DNA from: Stramonita haemastoma | Lineage: Eukaryota > Mollusca > Gastropoda > Neogastropoda > Muricidae | Reading direction: 5' to 3' | Length of the DNA stretch: 64,000 nt | Assembly: GCA_030674155.1 (NCBI GenBank) | Contig: CM060327.1 | Coordinates: 21,325,793-21,389,792 of the forward strand | In this document: positions 1 to 14,635 of the stretch, in pieces | How the letters are laid out: the number at the start of each line of letters is the position of its first letter | Numbering within the stretch: the first letter of the stretch is position 1 | The notes under the pieces: model-generated | Database searches by the model: none | What the model was told of the DNA's origin: nothing | What the model saw: the letters and a program-made list of their open reading frames with translations, nothing else | Position numbers and translations under genes: made by a program

Positions 1-120
1 GAGAGAGAGAGAGAAGCACACGAGTGCTTATTCCATTATTCTCGATATAAAAATATAAAAAAAATAATATACAATTTCTGTGCTAAAATGGCACGTTTAT
101 CTTTAAAAAATTGGTTTAAA

Positions 121-121
<1 letters not shown>

Positions 122-188
<67 letters not shown>

Positions 189-291
189 GCACGCACGCAC
201 GCACACTCACACACGCACGCACACGCACGCACACACGCACACACACGCGCACACACGCGCACACACGCGCACACACGCACCCGCACACACA
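122..291. repeat. (CA)n compound microsatellite
   Basis: Pure CA grading into CACG and CGCACA units. Another SINE-A tail fragment lies at 14-60. Confidence 0.95.
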
Positions 292-723
292 AAATAATTT
301 TGACTTGACTTGAAATAGAGCCAAGTGTTTCGTATAATGTTTCGTACAACTGTTTAAGTTTAACATCACCCATTAAACAAGTCACACATGCTAAACAATT
401 TTCTAGTTTTACACAACCCAGGTATCGCGAGACCATAAAATTAAAAGAAAGAAGACAGGCTGATTAAAAAAAAAAAAAAGCCCACCAAAAACTTAACGGC
501 ATTGTGTTATCGCAAGAGTACAGTATTTTACAACATTCGCTATATTGGAATTTTGCTAAGACATTCAGGTGGACCTTTATGCTTTCAGAAAAGCAAAAAT
601 ATAGACAGATAGTACAATGCAAAGGTTGTACTAATGCCAGAAAGCAGACCAGAAATCACGCAGCAATCAGCACTGATTAAACTAAAGTCTTTCACCCCAG
701 TCCTGCTAATAATAAAAAAAAAC

Positions 724-735
724 TCTGTGTGTGTG

Positions 736-787
<52 letters not shown>

Positions 788-994
788 TGGTGTGTGTGGT
801 GTGGTGTGTGGTGTGTGTGTGTGTGTGTGGTGGTTGTGTGGTGTAGCGTGTGTGGTGTGGTGTGGTGTAGCGTGTGTGTGGTGTGTGGTGTGTGTGTGGG
901 GTAGCGTGTGTGGTGTGTGTGGTGTGGTGTGTGTGTGGTGTAGCGTGTGTGGTGTGTGGTGGTGTGTGTGGGTGTGGTGTGTGTGTGTGTGTGT

Positions 995-1064
<70 letters not shown>

Positions 1065-1065
1065 T
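724..1065. repeat. (GT)n compound microsatellite
   Basis: GT tracts with recurrent GGTGTAGCGTGTGTGGTGTG variants in the middle, suggesting a small higher-order unit. Confidence 0.95.
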
Positions 1066-1530
1066 TGTGTGGGGGCTCCAACCCCCCTTTTGTCTCCAGT
1101 TAGTTATTCTTCCATTCTTTTTCTATTTATTTATCTTTCCGTCATTTTGAGGGTTTTTTGTTTTGTTTAATCACAATGCGAGATTTCCAACCTGTTGCTC
1201 CTTTTCATTTTGAGGAAAAAATCAAAAAACCATACGAGGACTGTGGTAGAGATTAAATTTATTTCAGTTGAAAATGGGGATCAAAAACTGCTGGGAGAGA
1301 TGCAGAGGAAGTAGGCTACTATGGGCTGGGATGCTACGATCTGGGTAATGGACATGTCCCTGACCTATGGCAAAGCAAAAGGCAAGAAGGAAATAAGGTA
1401 ACAGGACATACTAATACAAGTTGCCCGCTATCTTACACACAGAGCATGAAAGATGGTATGTTTTTCTTGCACCTTATCCAGTAAAAAAAAAAAAAGATAA
1501 ACGGCACAATGCCTTTTCCAATTCACAACA

Positions 1531-1712
1531 AGGTAAAAGTGTTCCATAGCCTATGTGGTCGTTGGGGAAAGAGTTATCAGAAACCTCAGCTTCTCCAGGG
1601 TCCCGCATATTGAGGGCGGGCCCATCTCTCCCTGGCTGCTTTACCTTCCCTGTCCCTAAAGAGGGCAGGTACCCATTTGCAACGAATTCTCTGACCACTG
1701 AGCTATCCTGCC
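1531..1712 (-). mobile_element. SINE-B, copy lacking the 5S-like segment
   Basis: Inverted 3' domain (CATAGCCTATGTGG, AGAGGGCAGGTACCCATTTG) joined directly to the tRNA-like start (CTGACCACTGAGCTATCC). The 5S-like middle is absent. Confidence 0.7.
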
Positions 1713-1968
1713 TTTTCCAATTAAAGTTTGGTGAATATGATCTACACATAAAATGTTTTGAAAAAATACTGCAATTCTTTTAAATCGGACACTTCACTAC
1801 TTCCTTCACCGCCATTTTTCCAAATTTTCAGCGATTTTTAAAAAGTTTTTACTGCGGCAAATCCAGCAATTTAACAAATTTTCTTTCAAACCCGCTACAT
1901 GCAGGGATAACTTACATTCATGTTATTTCGGTAATGGCAACTTTTTTTCTATTTAACACCTTGACCCC

Positions 1969-2047
<79 letters not shown>

Positions 2048-2090
2048 TACGTACACACACGCACACACACACACACACACACGAAAACAC
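1969..2090. repeat. (CA)n microsatellite
   Basis: Near-pure CA. The stretch from 2100 to 3300 has no recognisable gene, only a C16 run at 2425-2440 and a SINE-C trace at 3055. Confidence 0.95.
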
Positions 2091-3477
2091 ACGAACATAC
2101 TTCTACCCTTTACTAACGCCTATTTTCAGCAGTGCGGTCTCACTGTGCATTGCTTCAACAATTATTCAATAATTCCTTATGACACCAGTGCGCCCCATAT
2201 CTGTTAAATCTTTAAAAAATTAAATGCACCCCCTCGCCAAATAGTTGGCCATTCTACAACCAGCGACCTCTACTTTTGTTTTTAAATATTTTTTTTCTGA
2301 AATGCACTTTTCTCATCCCTATGTAGAAAATCACTTTACCACCACCCCCTCCTTCTAGCCTTCTTGCTAAAATTCTAACATCCCTCCTCACATCGACTGA
2401 AAACATGCATTGTGTCAACATACCCCCCCCCCCCCCCCCCACGAAAATGCCGGGGGCTCTCAGTATAAAGTGTTTACCCACTTTCTGAAAATGCTCCGCA
2501 AGAAATTTCCTCTTTTCTATCCTTCGCTTTATTTCGGACTTTCCCTTCGGCTCTATCCTCTCTCGTTTCCTACAGATCCAGTCTATTCTCTTGGTTTTTT
2601 TCTTGCATAACTTTTCTCGTTTGAAAACTTCTTAATGAACTGCCCTGTTGTAGAAATGTGTCGGCTGAGGCCAGCAAGGTATATACCTCCTGCAGAGGAG
2701 TACCGGGAAAAAGACCAGGCACTTTGCATTCTAGCCAAACCGAGCGAACGAAGAAAAGTGTCGATAGCATATACCATACATCTACCTGCCTTTTGTGTCC
2801 ACATGGGGGTGGGTGTCATGGTTAGAGTTAAAGTTAGTGTAAAGGTTAGTGTTAAAACAGTTAATAGCGGGTAAAGGTTGTCTGTCAGACGGTCCGTCTG
2901 GATGTTAGAAAAATGGACACAATAGGCACATAGACAAATAGTAAGTAGCTATAGACACAATGATACTTCGCTACCAGTAGCATGGGGCTTTAAACCAGAA
3001 TTCCCAGTCCCAGCAACAGCAAATTTTACCGTCTATTTTTGGGGTCATTCCTTGGCTAGAGCTCCGAGGTTTACCAATGGTGATATTCTGTGTAAGCGAC
3101 CGGTCAAATTGATTTCAAACCCGAGACATTTTTTTCGAAGTTGCATCACTTAAAAAAAACGATCCTAAAATGAACCGTGCAAGAAATTATATCGGCTTGA
3201 TTATTTTTTCTATCCCCACTACTTTAAATATGCATCTATACTCTCGTAAACACCCTTTCCTTTCCTTTCCTTTCCTTGCCGCTCTGTAGAACCTGATGTC
3301 TTCTCCACATAAGCACCCATTCTATACAGGCAGGACAGACAGACAGACACGGACAGACAGACGCAGACAGACAGACACACACACAGACACACAGACAGAC
3401 AGACAGACAGACACACACACACACACACAATGCGCGCGCGCGCTCACGCTTGCGCCACCTGTGTGCATGTTGAGAGA

Positions 3478-3735
3478 AGGGGTTATCCGCGCTCCTACCG
3501 GCGCAATATGGCCTACTTTTCCGAACAGCAAAACGGGTTTTTAACGCGTGTGCAAGGTGTCCTGCGTGCGTTCGCACACGGGGCATCAGTTTATAGTCTC
3601 ACCTGAAGGACTCTAAAATTCAGATTTTTTTTTCGTCGAAATGGGAAAAAAGAGCTAGGCTGGGAATCGAACCCAGAACCTCGTGGTTTACTTGTTGGCA
3701 AGAAAACGCCTTAACCATCCCGCGACCCTTCTTAG
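3478..3735 (-). mobile_element. SINE-A, diverged, with tRNA-like head
   Basis: Inverted body (GTGCGTTCGCACACGGGG, TATAGTCTCACCTGAAGGAC) and head with inverted B box GGGAATCGAACCC. Confidence 0.65.
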
Positions 3736-4107
3736 GACTTTTCAGTACACATTTCTATACTCCAGCTAAAAGGAATGGCTATTTAATTGCTTGTTTGCAA
3801 TTTAAAAAAAAAAAGTTTCGAGGTCGGACACTTTTGCTCCCCAAGGGCTGCATAGGTTATGGAACACATGACCATGGGGCTATTTTTCAATAAAGGTGAA
3901 CAATTTTTTTATGTCCAAAAATAAAAAATAGAGCATTTATAGTAATTACCAAGGGGAAGGTACTCGTAAAAACTGTACTATTTCATTCGATTTCTTGGTG
4001 AAAAAAACAACTACCAGTCCCACAGGATATAATAGCAGAAACAGTTCAACTATTTTTATAAGATTCATTTTTAAAAATTTCAAAAAATATATCACTAGGT
4101 GATTTTT

Positions 4108-4285
4108 GTTGTTGCGTTCCTGGGTTCAAGCTCTGAAGTTCTCTCCAATGGTGAAATTTTGTGAATACGACTTTTTAGTCACCATCAAGGTACCCACATT
4201 CGACTTCGGGGATGATGTCTGAACTCGACACCTGTGTGCATGCATTTTTCTCACACACCATTCTGTCCACCGAACACAATGGCTT
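4108..4285 (-). mobile_element. SINE-C fragment
   Basis: Contains TCTCCAATGGTGAAATTTTG, CACCATCAAGGTACCCACAT and TTCGACTTCGGGG, colinear with 54915-55150 but without the LINE insert. Other fragments: 3055-3130, 5025-5140, 5698-5800, 8268-8345, 42790-42850, 43095-43175 and 62118-62190. Confidence 0.55.
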
Positions 4286-4289
4286 GCGC

Positions 4290-4775
4290 TTTTGAAACGG
4301 TTCGTTTAACGTGCGTGCAAGATGTTCTGCGTTTGCGCAGGAGGAGGGGGGGGGGGGGGCTCTGGTTTATAGTCTCATTTAAAGGACTTTTCGGGGAACG
4401 GGGTCGGCACTGATGTTGACTCTAGGGGAAACATCTCTTGAACGAATGTCTGGTTGTTGGCAGTCAAAACCTGGGATTGGGGGTGTTGTCCTCCTCTTCC
4501 GTCTTGTTGACCCTTACCTGCAGTCTGGAACTGCTTCCAGACCCCTGGGATGCTTGGTACTTTGGTCTGGCACCAGAACTCCTGAAAACGGCATCAACAA
4601 GCAGCTTGAGCAATCCGGACGGTTTGCATGTTCAAACAATTCAATTCAGTATCTGTTTAAGATAAAAATCACTGTTCTCTTGGAAAAAAAAAAATTCCGG
4701 CGGAACGGGAATCGAATCCGAACTTTTCACTTTCTAGGCAAGTACGTAACCACTAGACTACCTATTCACCAATAG
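4290..4775 (-). mobile_element. SINE-A fragments (body and separate tRNA-like head)
   Basis: The body part at 4300-4445 has GTGCGTGCAAGATGTTCTGC and TATAGTCTCATTTAAAGGAC. The head part at 4690-4770 has inverted B box GGGAATCGAATCC. About 250 bp of unassigned sequence separates them. Confidence 0.55.
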
Positions 4776-5417
4776 CAAGGTGACTAAGGTGACATATTTC
4801 TTTGTTACAACTAGTTCAGAATTCTTCGGTCACAGGATTCAATCTCTGCAGCAACACTATCCCCACTGTCCCAAAAGTTCTTTGGATGAGACTATAAACT
4901 GAGGCTGCATGTGCACGCAGAACATCTTGCCCACACGTTAGAACCCGTTCCGATTTTGGAAAAGAAAAACTATTTCCTGCCGGTAGGAACGATGACAACT
5001 TTAAAAAACAAAAGCGCATGCACACAGGTCTGGTATTTAGACACCATCCTCGAAGTCGAAATGCTGCTACCTTAATGGTGAGTAAAAACGGTCACATGTT
5101 ATGCCTCACTGTTAGCGAACCTCGAAGCTCTAACCGAGGAGGTAAAAAAAAAAGTTTTTATTCTCAACAGTGCTTTATGAATAAAGGATGGAAGTTTTTT
5201 TTATATTTTCCCATGACATTTTAAGATGCAGATTTGCCAATGCTTTGAATTTACTTGTGTAGACACGTGTCTAAGATCAATTGTGCACCATAAAGATCTG
5301 TAAATTTCGCCTGTTTATGGCGTAAAAACACCTGGTCAGCATATTAGCTACAGCTTCACAGTAACACCCAGGCATTTAAAAACTAAAAAAATATTTAAAA
5401 GAGAATATGGCTACGGA

Positions 5418-7835
<2,418 letters not shown>

Positions 7836-8119
7836 AAGCTCAGACAGCACCTGTTGTCTGCCATATGAGCGAAATTGCATTGTGCTACCGTTAATCGCCT
7901 AACATATCAGGACCAGCGCATCTGACTTCGGCATATGAGAGATTTGTTATGTAAAGTGTTTCGTGGGAGGGGGGGGGGGGGAGGCAGGAGAATGAACCAA
8001 GGAGGCAGAAAATGACAAAGTGACAGGTAAACCAAAAACGGAACAAGGTAGACACAAGAAGAGGAATAGAAAAGAGGAAATCCCAGCTCATTTTCCCGAA
8101 GGTAGGATGCTATTAAATT

Positions 8120-8144
8120 TTATACTGAAGACTACCCCCCCCCT

Positions 8145-8179
<35 letters not shown>
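8120..8179. repeat. Poly(C) tract
   Basis: About 50 C residues interrupted by a TT. A similar C tract of about 40 is at 9373-9412. Confidence 0.95.
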
Positions 8180-8182
<3 letters not shown>

Positions 8183-8387
8183 ATCCATATGCAAATTAAA
8201 ATCCCAAAGCATGTTCTCTGGTGGCATGTTTAGATAATTAGTCCATTAGTCAGAATACCGCTACAATCATGGTGGAAAATAACAGTGGCATCTATACACA
8301 CAAACTTCACCATCGGCAAACCTCCGAGTATAGCCGAGGAAAAGTTTATAAATAACGCTTGGTTAGAAGTTTGCACTTGATAGTTTT

Positions 8388-8600
8388 TCGGATGAGACTA
8401 TAAACGAGGCCCCGTGTGCGAACGCACGTAGAACATCTTGGCATAATTAAATCCTGTTCCGTTTTCGTAAGAGTAAGCCATCGTGTGCCGGTGGGAACAG
8501 ATGACATTTATAAAACTGCATACACACGAGGACTGGATGTAAAAAAAACCATATGATTGCTTATTCCATTATCCTCGATATAAAAATAAATAAAAATTAG
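8388..8600 (+). mobile_element. SINE-A, headless
   Basis: Starts TTCGGATGAGACTATAAACG. It contains the hairpin core and CGTGTGCCGGTGGGAACAG, and ends TATCCTCGATATAAAAATAA. Confidence 0.8.
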
Positions 8601-8613
8601 AAAATTCTCTTAC

Positions 8614-8693
8614 CGGTTCATCTTGCAAGAGGACGGAAGAACAAGGATATCAGCGCAGTTGCCTGGGATCTGCACATCTCCTGCTATGGCAGC
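8614..8693 (-). CDS. Candidate orphan exon of an unidentified gene
   Basis: An 80-bp open segment lies between a good acceptor (TTTGTTTCAG) and a good donor (CG|GTAAGAG). One frame is open: AAIAGDVQIPGNCADILVLP then SSCKMNR, phase 0 in and phase 2 out. A possible upstream non-coding exon ends at 9712 (AAGCG|GTACGTG), and in that joined frame there is a stop upstream, so translation could begin only at the ATG near the exon's 3' end. I do not recognise the protein. It could be a 5' exon of a gene continuing beyond the left edge, or chance. Confidence 0.3.
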
Positions 8694-9097
8694 CTGAAAC
8701 AAAACGCATGATACGTGTCTTCAGTTCTCTGGCACTGATTTCCAAGCTTTTGTTTTATTTTAGTTGTTTAAAGCCCATGACCACGAAAGCCATACCAGGG
8801 TTATCAATTCATTAGTTTCTGTGGCTCTAGTTAGTTTAAATTTAAACACGACCTTATTCCCTTAAGTATCTCAACACCGTTAATTCAAAAAATAAATGAG
8901 AAAATATTTTAATAATTAAATTAATTCCTTTAGGCCAGTAAAACCAGGCTGTGCTGAGGGCGCCAGCCATCGTGCTTTATTTATCATCCCCAAATTACTT
9001 AAAAGTAAAAAAGAACGCTTCAAAGCGATTACCGAAAAAAAAGTTTAAAATGCCATATGGGCATATAAAGCCGTGGAACCGACATATTGTGCTTATC

Positions 9098-9265
9098 CCG
9101 AAAGTTCTTTGGATGAAACAATAAACTGAGGTCCGTGTGTAAGCGCACGCAGAACCTCTTGCGCTCATCTTAAAATTATGGTCCACCTTTCTAATAGGCC
9201 ATTGCGTGCAAGAGGGAACAAATTTATAAACCAGCATACACACAAGGACTGGATGAGTATCCCAC
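9098..9265 (+). mobile_element. SINE-A, diverged
   Basis: Recognisable from TTCTTTGGATGAAACAATAA through GTGTGTAAGCGCACGCAG to CACAAGGACTGGATG. The 3' tail is absent. Confidence 0.65.
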
Positions 9266-9370
9266 TTTTGCAATCCTTATCCAGCACCCAAATCTGCACA
9301 AGTGTTCAAAAATCGGCTAAATAGCACTTAAAACTTCGAACAATATTTTGTTTTGAATTTGGAGTAGCTT

Positions 9371-9372
<2 letters not shown>

Positions 9373-9412
<40 letters not shown>
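9373..9412. repeat. Poly(C) tract
   Basis: Uninterrupted run of about 40 C residues. Confidence 0.95.
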
Positions 9413-10121
9413 TTTTAATAGTTAAGGAAAATCGAACGACTTAAAAGTGATGAGACTGTCAATGTAAGAAAAAAAATACTTATTCAATATTGGACCATCA
9501 GCAAAAGTTTTAAGTGTCGTCAGGCCTAGTGAGGTACCACTCAGTTTACAATTTGACTTTAGATGATCCAAGAATATATCTAGAACCAGATTTTGTTAAA
9601 AAAAAAAAAAAAAACTCAGCTTATTATCTACTGGTCTAACTCTTACTCTTAATCACAATAAAGATAATTATGAACTCTTAATGACAGTGATAAAAAAAAA
9701 CAGACACGTACCGCTTCTTCAGTCTTCACCGACGAGTACGTTGAATGTCAAGTCTTCAGAGGTCTTTCTTTTTTCCCCTCCCCAGCTGTGCCAATGGTCC
9801 GCACTGCAGCTAGGGGGCTGTGTGAAATGCAGCTTGCAAACTGCACTGCACCCCCCAGTCCACGCACATGAACACTTTTCACGCGGGAAGCAAAAGTGCT
9901 CACAGTTAAGTCCGCAAGTTTGTTTTTTTTTTTAAAAGAAGAAAGAACAAAAAGAAAAAAAAAGCGCGGAAAAAGAAGATGGCTTTACAGTATGGTGCTG
10001 TTGGTGATATTTCTGATCTCTTCTACTTTTGCTGTTGTTTGTCTCTTTCTCTCTATTTTTCTGTTTATCTGTCTACCTTTTCATCTATCTATTTTTTTTC
10101 TGTCTGTCCGCCTGTTCATTT

Positions 10122-10289
<168 letters not shown>

Positions 10290-10300
<11 letters not shown>

Positions 10301-10915
10301 ATTCAACATTACAGATCCAGACTTAGCCATTGAGTTTTGGAAAAAAAAACTTTTACTGAAATCTATAACAAACATGCTCCACTAAAAATCATTAGGATCA
10401 AACGCGCTCCCAAACTGCCTTGGCTCAAAAAGAACTAGTAGAAGCATATTATCTTAGAGATTTTGTAAAAGAAAAAAGACATTATGGGGAGTCAAAAAAT
10501 TAAGAAATGCTATAAACCCACAAAAACATCGGGAAAAAAAGAATAATTATTTCCAAGTTTTCCAAACAAAATTCAAAGACTGTATGGCGGGCAATAAATC
10601 GGATAACAAAAAAATCAATCATCTTCCAAATCAAACGTAATGAAAGACATTTCTGCTGAAAAAAATTAACAATCACTTCATTAATGTTTGTTCTGACGTA
10701 ATTAATCAGCAACGATAACTCAAAGTCCATTGGCCTCAATGAATTAAAGCATTACTGCCAAGAAAAGCATTATTCTTCCTTCTAAACTTTACACGACCTT
10801 TCATGCCTGTTTCTGAGGGCTATAAGTGTTTCAACTCAAACAACCAAGAGCATGGTGTCTTGATGGAATAGACAGCAAAATACTAAAACCATCAGCTCTA
10901 GTTACCATAGACATC

Positions 10916-10964
<49 letters not shown>

Positions 10965-10999
10965 ACACACACACACTATAATATATTTTATAATATATA

Positions 11000-11031
<32 letters not shown>

Positions 11032-11370
11032 CTTTTATAGCCTATATGTATAGCTTTTGTCTTGATAAGAACTATTTCCCCAACGCCTTCAATTGTGCTA
11101 AAGTGATCCCCATCTACAAGTCTGGTGATACCTCTGGTCCTTCAAACTATAGGCCAATCTCTATTATATCCATGCTTTCAAAACCCCTGGACAAACATAT
11201 AAATAAACACCTAGTCCGTCATAAAGATATCAACAACTTACTTCAGCCTAATCAGTCTAGATTTAGACAACATCACTCGTGTCACACAAGATCAACGAAC
11301 CTATTGACAGCATTGAAGCCCTGTGCTCTTGCAAATGATGCCTACTCCGGCTGCTTCACTAAAATTTGAG
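10290..11370 (+). mobile_element. Decayed LINE reverse transcriptase fragment
   Basis: Degenerate coding sequence includes a LINE connector region (about 10300-10640) and, after a CA/TA microsatellite, an RT segment with AKVIPIYKSGD, SNYRPISIISMLSKPLDKHI and QSRFRQHHSCHT. Multiple stops and frameshifts show an old copy. Confidence 0.75.
10917..11035. repeat. (CA)n(TA)n microsatellite
   Basis: CA tract then a TA-rich tract, interrupting a decayed LINE. Confidence 0.9.
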
Positions 11371-11736
11371 GGTGTCACTGCAAGAAGAGCTTCAACCATC
11401 TTTTTCCTGCTGTCAATTTTTCGACACTAAAGACATGGAGAATGCTGTTCCTGGTCGCTGTCTCATATGCTAGGGCCATAACATATTTTCTGGTTAGGCA
11501 AAAAAACATGCTCACATTTCATAGTATGGTCTGCAAGTTCTTTTTCTAGCGCTGGGAGAATAACTGAAAACCTATCCAGGTGCTTGTTATCACCCGTGAC
11601 ATAGCCTACTTGTGCTTCCCATAAAAATGATCTTGATGAATGCCGTCTTCTCTTGCAGCTGCTCGAAGTCCAAGCCTCTTGTCTTTGACACCTGCCATAG
11701 CTGGCGCCAGTGATTCCGTTGTCCATAAAGCTTTGT

Positions 11737-11738
11737 TA

Positions 11739-11828
<90 letters not shown>

Positions 11829-11836
11829 CTACCTAC

Positions 11837-11899
<63 letters not shown>

Positions 11900-11979
11900 C
11901 CTATCTATCTATCTATCTACCTATTGGTCTATCGATCTATCTATCTACCTACCTATCGATTGATCCATTCTCATCTATC

Positions 11980-12042
<63 letters not shown>
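11737..12042. repeat. (TATC)n microsatellite
   Basis: About 70 tetranucleotide units with TACC and TCGA variants. Probably the expanded tail of the minus-strand LINE fragment beside it. Confidence 0.95.
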
Positions 12043-12054
12043 CCTTAGTCTGGC

Positions 12055-12770
12055 GACCGTGTGAGCACCCCTGAAGACTTGACAACCAGTTCCCTCCCTC
12101 TTTTCCGTCTTTCTCAAAATTTTGTTGAGTTCTAGGCCTGTCCATTCGCTAATGTTGTCCTCCCATCTCTTCCTTGGTCTGCCTCTTTTCCTTCCTCCTT
12201 GGACAGTGCCTTGCAGTATTGTTTTTGCAAGTCCTTTTGACCTTGTGACATGCCTGTACAGTTTAAGTTTACGCTCTTTTATGATTGGTAGTAGGGACCA
12301 ATGGTTTGCTGGATTCTGTTATTCACGTCTTCGTTGCTTATGTAGTCTCCGTAGAAGATGCCAAGGAGTCTCCGGAAGCATCTAATCTCTACCGCCTGTA
12401 CTTCTCTCCAAATCAACAGTCAGGGTCCACGATTCACAGGCATACAGGAATATGGAAATGACAATGGAGCGCATTAGTTTGACCTTGGAGTTGTGTGAGA
12501 TATTCTCTCCAGATGGTGTTCAGTTTTGACAGTGCTGGTATTGTCTGCGCAATCCTGCATACTACCTCTGGCTTGGACATCTTGTCTGACACAACGGCTC
12601 CCGAGTACTTGAAGCTTTGAACCGTTTCCAGCTTTCTTCTTCCCGTCTCTGTTATCTGGCTCGGTCCGTTCTGGTAATGGGGGCTTTATTTTCCCTGAAG
12701 TATTTAAGTTGGGTACTTTAGTTTGACAAAAGATCAGCCATATTTGTTGACATTGGGTCATCTGCTGGTT
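12055..12770 (-). mobile_element. LINE 3' fragment (RT C-terminus) with (GATA)n tail
   Basis: On the minus strand the broken frame includes LYACESWTLTVDLE, LLPIIKERKLKLYRHVTRSK, GRKRGRPRKRWEDNISEWTG and LNKILRKTEKREG, the typical end of RTE/Jockey-like RT proteins. The (GATA)n array at 11737-12042 follows directly and probably began as its 3' tail. Confidence 0.75.
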
Positions 12771-12792
12771 TTTGTCTCGATACAACAATCGT

Positions 12793-13088
12793 GGGACGGG
12801 ACAGATCAGTGGTCAGAGCACTCGCTTTCCCCAAGCAACGGTTAAGCAGCATCCAGCGTGGTTACCAAGTGGATGGGTGACCGTTTGTGCGCCTTGGCTT
12901 CAGCACAGTCCCCCAGTCCACCCAGCTGTAAATGGGAACCTGCCCTCTTTAGGGTCAGGGAGGTAAAACAGCGAGGGAGAGGAGATGGGCACCGCCCTCT
13001 ATGTGGGCCCCTAGAGAAGCTGAGGTCTCTGATGCCTCGCTCCCCTACAACTACATAGGTTATGGGACACCTTTACCATTACCTTTTT
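12793..13088 (+). mobile_element. SINE-B, near full length (tRNA + 5S rRNA-like head)
   Basis: The tRNA-like start is GATCAGTGGTCAGAGCACTC. It is followed by the 5S-like GGTTAAGCAGCATCCAGCG and TGGTTACCAAGTGGATGGGT, then the 3' domain ending GGTTATGGGACACC. Confidence 0.8.
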
Positions 13089-13354
13089 ACAACAACCGTG
13101 TTCTGGACTTCACCCTATATTTTCCAACTCCAAATGGAGTGGTAAGTCGAAGGGCAGTCAAGGCAGCTGGCAGTCCAGTTACTGGCAGAGTGGTAATGGA
13201 TAAACCATGCATCTTCATTGGAGCTGATGAGTAAGTCTAGTCGGTTTGCTCAGAGAGAGAATCAGAGAGAGAGAAAGGAGAGAGAGAGAGAGAGCAGAAC
13301 AGAGAACGAGACAGACAGAAGACAGACAGAAAGACTGTGAGACAGAAAGGAGAG

Positions 13355-13577
13355 ATTTATTCTTTTTAATATATATATCGAGGATAATGGAATAAGCACT
13401 CTTGTGCTTTTTTGCTATCCGGTCCCCATGTGTATGCAGTTTTGTAAATGTCATCTGTTCCCACCGGCACACGATGGCCTAATCTTACGAAAAGCGGAAC
13501 AGGATTTAACGTGTGCGCAAGATGTTCTGCGTGCGTTCGCACACGGGCCTCGGTTTAAAGTCTCATCTGAAGGACTA
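13355..13577 (-). mobile_element. SINE-A, 3' two-thirds
   Basis: Contains TATCGAGGATAATGGAATAA, GCACACGATGGCC, the hairpin core and TAAAGTCTCATCTGAAGGAC. The tRNA head is missing. Confidence 0.8.
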
Positions 13578-14485
13578 GAGAAAGACAGGCAGGCAGACTG
13601 ACATATAGGGGACGAGACAGAAAGCGAGAGTGTGTTGTCTCTTGAGAGAATTTGGCTTTTTCCGTCTGATATGAGTGAGTGTTACAGTTGGTCGGTCAAA
13701 ACAAGGATTGTTTTTAGGAATCTAGGTTTGGTTTTATCTCAGTTTGTGTGTGATTGAGGAAAAAGTAGTATAGGAAAAAACAAGTGCTGGTACCAACTTT
13801 TTAATCATTTTGAAAATGATTTATCAAAGATTTAAAAAAAATTAAATCAAAATAGATTCTAGGGAATAATGTCTTTCAGTGGGAGCATTGTAGGCATATT
13901 TGAGTAAGAACCATGCCTTTGGCCTGACCTGACTTGAGTTTCGGCTCTTGGATGAGCCCTCATCAGAGGTCCGGTGGTGATTGAAACTCCACCTGCTGTG
14001 GTACCTTACAGCAAGACACTTTTCAGAATTTAAAAGTGTCAATTGCATTCACAAGAATATTTGATATCCCTGTGGCCTTTTCAAGCTACCCTCAAAAGAC
14101 GAAGATAAAAAGAGTGTGATTGATGTGGTTTTAACAACAACACGGTGCCCACTCTGGGTTGACCCTATGGTTGTTCAGGGCGTTGATACAAGCCAGGACA
14201 GTAAAGTTGGTTTTGTACCCTGTTTTAATATGTATATAGTTGCACAATTTTATTCTGACATTTAAAAATTTTACTAAGTGACATCCCTGATGTGGCCTGT
14301 GTGGTTGGCAGGGGTATAAACAACCTGATTGAATTGGATTGATGCAAGTGTTTGAATGTGACACTGTGTGCACATGCATCTGTATGTGCACATCTGCGTT
14401 TGTTTGTGATACAGAGCAACGAACAAAACTGAAGATTTTCACATAAAGTACATACAATCCATATGATCAATCAAACAAATATACA

Positions 14486-14486
<1 letters not shown>

Positions 14487-14519
<33 letters not shown>

Positions 14520-14524
14520 GCACA

Positions 14525-14562
<38 letters not shown>

Positions 14563-14635
14563 CACACCACACACACACACACACACACACCACACACATA
14601 CATACATACACACACACAACACACAAACACACAAC
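14487..14635. repeat. (CA)n compound microsatellite
   Basis: CA tracts separated by single-base interruptions. The following stretch to 15140 is AT-rich with no gene seen. Confidence 0.95.

Noticed and set aside
692..1170. Long overlapping open frames rich in HTHTHT or VCVCVC
   Set aside because: They are (GT)n/(CA)n read as protein. The same applies to 116-436, 6723-7431, 33810-34220, 43858-44378, 51537-52091, 54028-54360, 56050-56818 and 60299-60700.
2815..2875. Telomere-like GGTTAG repeats
   Set aside because: Units are irregular (GTTAGAGTTAAAGTTAGTG) and only about 50 bp; no true TTAGGG array.
12835..12885. Possible 5S rRNA gene or pseudogene
   Set aside because: Only the internal promoter region is 5S-like, it is always preceded by a tRNA-like start, and it recurs in several SINE-B copies.
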